Shown here piece after piece: positions 5,383-5,849 of a stretch of DNA of 5,849 bases. A program made the translations under genes and the position numbers. Below the pieces are notes generated by a model. It did no database searches, was not told where the DNA came from, and saw only the letters and a program-made list of their open reading frames with translations. The stretch comes from Clostridia bacterium (lineage in GTDB: Bacteria > Bacillota_A > Clostridia > Oscillospirales > CAG-272): assembly GCA_017395725.1 (NCBI GenBank), contig JAFQOB010000271.1, positions 1 to 5,849 on the forward strand, read 5' to 3'. Numbering within the stretch: position 1 is the stretch's first letter; each line of letters starts with the position of its first letter.

Positions 5383-5503
5383 AGTAACCCTCTTTTTGTT
5401 TTCAGGCAAAAGCTGCCCTTTATTCACCATTATAATACCATTTCTCCCCCACTATTTGTTGCACCAATTCCCCTTTTTAACAATTTGTTTACATTTGCCC
5501 TCC

Positions 5504-5532
5504 TTGACAAAAATCTACATAAACTTTACAAT
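5504..5532 (+). promoter_or_regulatory. Sigma-A promoter of feoA
   Basis: A perfect -35 TTGACA (5504-5509), a 17-nt spacer and TACAAT (5527-5532) lie 54 nt upstream of the feoA ATG. Transcription should start near 5538-5540, inside the downstream inverted repeat, so a repressor bound there would block initiation. Confidence 0.9.
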
Positions 5533-5556
5533 AAGTTAGTTAAGGCTAACTTTATT
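5530..5556 (+). promoter_or_regulatory. Candidate DtxR/IdeR-like iron operator
   Basis: The 19-mer at 5536-5554 (TTAGTTAAGGCTAACTTTA) matches the classical DtxR box TTAGGTTAGGCTAACCTAA, as I recall it, at 15 of 19 positions. A wider inverted repeat, AATAAGTTAG (5530-5539) and CTAACTTTATT (5546-5556) with one bulged base, surrounds it. It overlaps the end of the -10 and the expected start site, the normal place for an iron-dependent repressor. Iron repression of feo genes by DtxR-family or Fur-family proteins is well established; which regulator acts here is inferred. Confidence 0.6.
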
Positions 5557-5586
5557 GTTTCTTTATTATTATAGAAAGGCATCACT

Positions 5587-5849
5587 ATGACTCTTAAAGA
5601 ACTTGCTGTAGGAAAAAAAGCAAAAATTATCTCTGTGGGCGGCGAAGGTGCTCTCAGACAACACTTTCTCGATATGGGCGTTATTCCCAATACCGAGGTT
5701 AAGGTTATTCAATACGCTCCTATGGGCGACCCTGTGGAGCTTCTTATTCACGGTTATTCCCTTACCCTCCGTCTCGACGACGCGGCTCAAATCGAAATTG
5801 AACCTATTGACGATATAACCGATGATAAAATACACAATATCCCCCCTAA
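5587..5849 (+). CDS. feoA: Ferrous iron transport protein A (partial, 3' end beyond window)
   Basis: FeoA is a small cytoplasmic SH3-like protein that partners the FeoB GTPase-permease in Fe(II) uptake. The 87 complete codons visible give a full FeoA core: LKELAVGKKAKI (3-14), LRQHFLDMGVIPNTEVKV (23-40), APMGDPVELLIHG (44-56) and SLTLRLDDAAQIEIE (58-72). The ATG at 5587 follows GAAAGG with a 7-nt gap. The frame is still open at the right edge, with two bases of the next codon seen. The core ends near residue 72, so at least 15 further residues (Asp/Ile-rich) form a tail; typical FeoA proteins are about 75 residues. It may simply have a longer tail or continue into another domain such as FeoB, which cannot be decided here. 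It has its own promoter and probable iron operator and is divergent from the amidohydrolase pair. Confidence 0.92.
   Translation, partial: MTLKELAVGKKAKIISVGGEGALRQHFLDMGVIPNTEVKVIQYAPMGDPVELLIHGYSLTLRLDDAAQIEIEPIDDITDDKIHNIPP

Noticed and set aside
5383..5430. Upstream in-frame ATG at 5430 as the start of paralogue B
   Set aside because: The extra 16 residues have no counterpart in paralogue A, and the ATG at 5382 has a well-spaced GAGGG.
5429..5457. TATAAT at 5429-5434 (minus) as promoter of the amidohydrolase pair
   Set aside because: The -10 is perfect and well placed, but at 16-18 nt upstream there is only AAATAG-like sequence and no extended -10, so the promoter is not supported as such; the pair's real promoter remains unidentified.
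5484..5502. GGAGGG-CAA-ATG-TAA on the minus strand as a leader peptide start
   Set aside because: The ATG is followed at once by a stop, and the ribosome-binding-like string lies next to the opposite-strand feoA promoter; coincidence is likelier.
5569..5835. Minus-strand open frame of 88 codons at the right edge
   Set aside because: It is the shadow of feoA, which is recognisable on the plus strand with promoter and ribosome binding site.

Overview
The window looks like chromosome of a low-to-moderate GC Firmicute, most likely a gut-type clostridium (Oscillospiraceae/Lachnospiraceae-like). The reasons are strong GGAGG-type ribosome binding sites, sigma-A promoters with 17-bp spacers, a TPP riboswitch followed by an intrinsic terminator, a ThiT-type ECF vitamin transporter subunit, and hairpin-forming intergenic repeats of a style I associate with clostridial genomes. 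The genus cannot be fixed from the sequence alone.

Five genes lie on the minus strand and one partial gene on the plus strand. From right to left: feoA (plus, runs off the right edge) is preceded by a near-consensus promoter that overlaps a DtxR/IdeR-like operator. Divergent from it is a two-gene unit of paralogous metal-dependent amidohydrolases (4237-5382 and 3095-4222) separated by 14 nt. About 20 nt after the second one begins the promoter region of rpsB-tsf (ribosomal protein S2 and elongation factor Ts), with two overlapping promoters and a leader that can fold as a pseudoknot reaching into the Shine-Dalgarno. Only 17 nt after the tsf stop codon starts a TPP riboswitch with terminator, which controls thiT (thiamine-specific ECF S component). 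The left 310 bases hold no gene: they are packed with three related hairpin repeats, another composite hairpin repeat and a GC-rich hairpin with a T tract.

Functionally the window joins translation genes (rpsB, tsf), thiamine uptake (thiT), ferrous iron uptake (feoA) and two amidohydrolases of unknown substrate. I see no terminator between the amidohydrolases and rpsB, nor between tsf and the riboswitch, so read-through from amidohydrolases to rpsB-tsf to the TPP switch is possible. In that case the TPP-controlled terminator would also be the 3' end of the translation operon.

No wholly new system is evident. The points most worth checking are the rpsB leader pseudoknot, the tsf/TPP-riboswitch junction, the covarying hairpin repeats and the conversion-like identity tract in the amidohydrolase pair.
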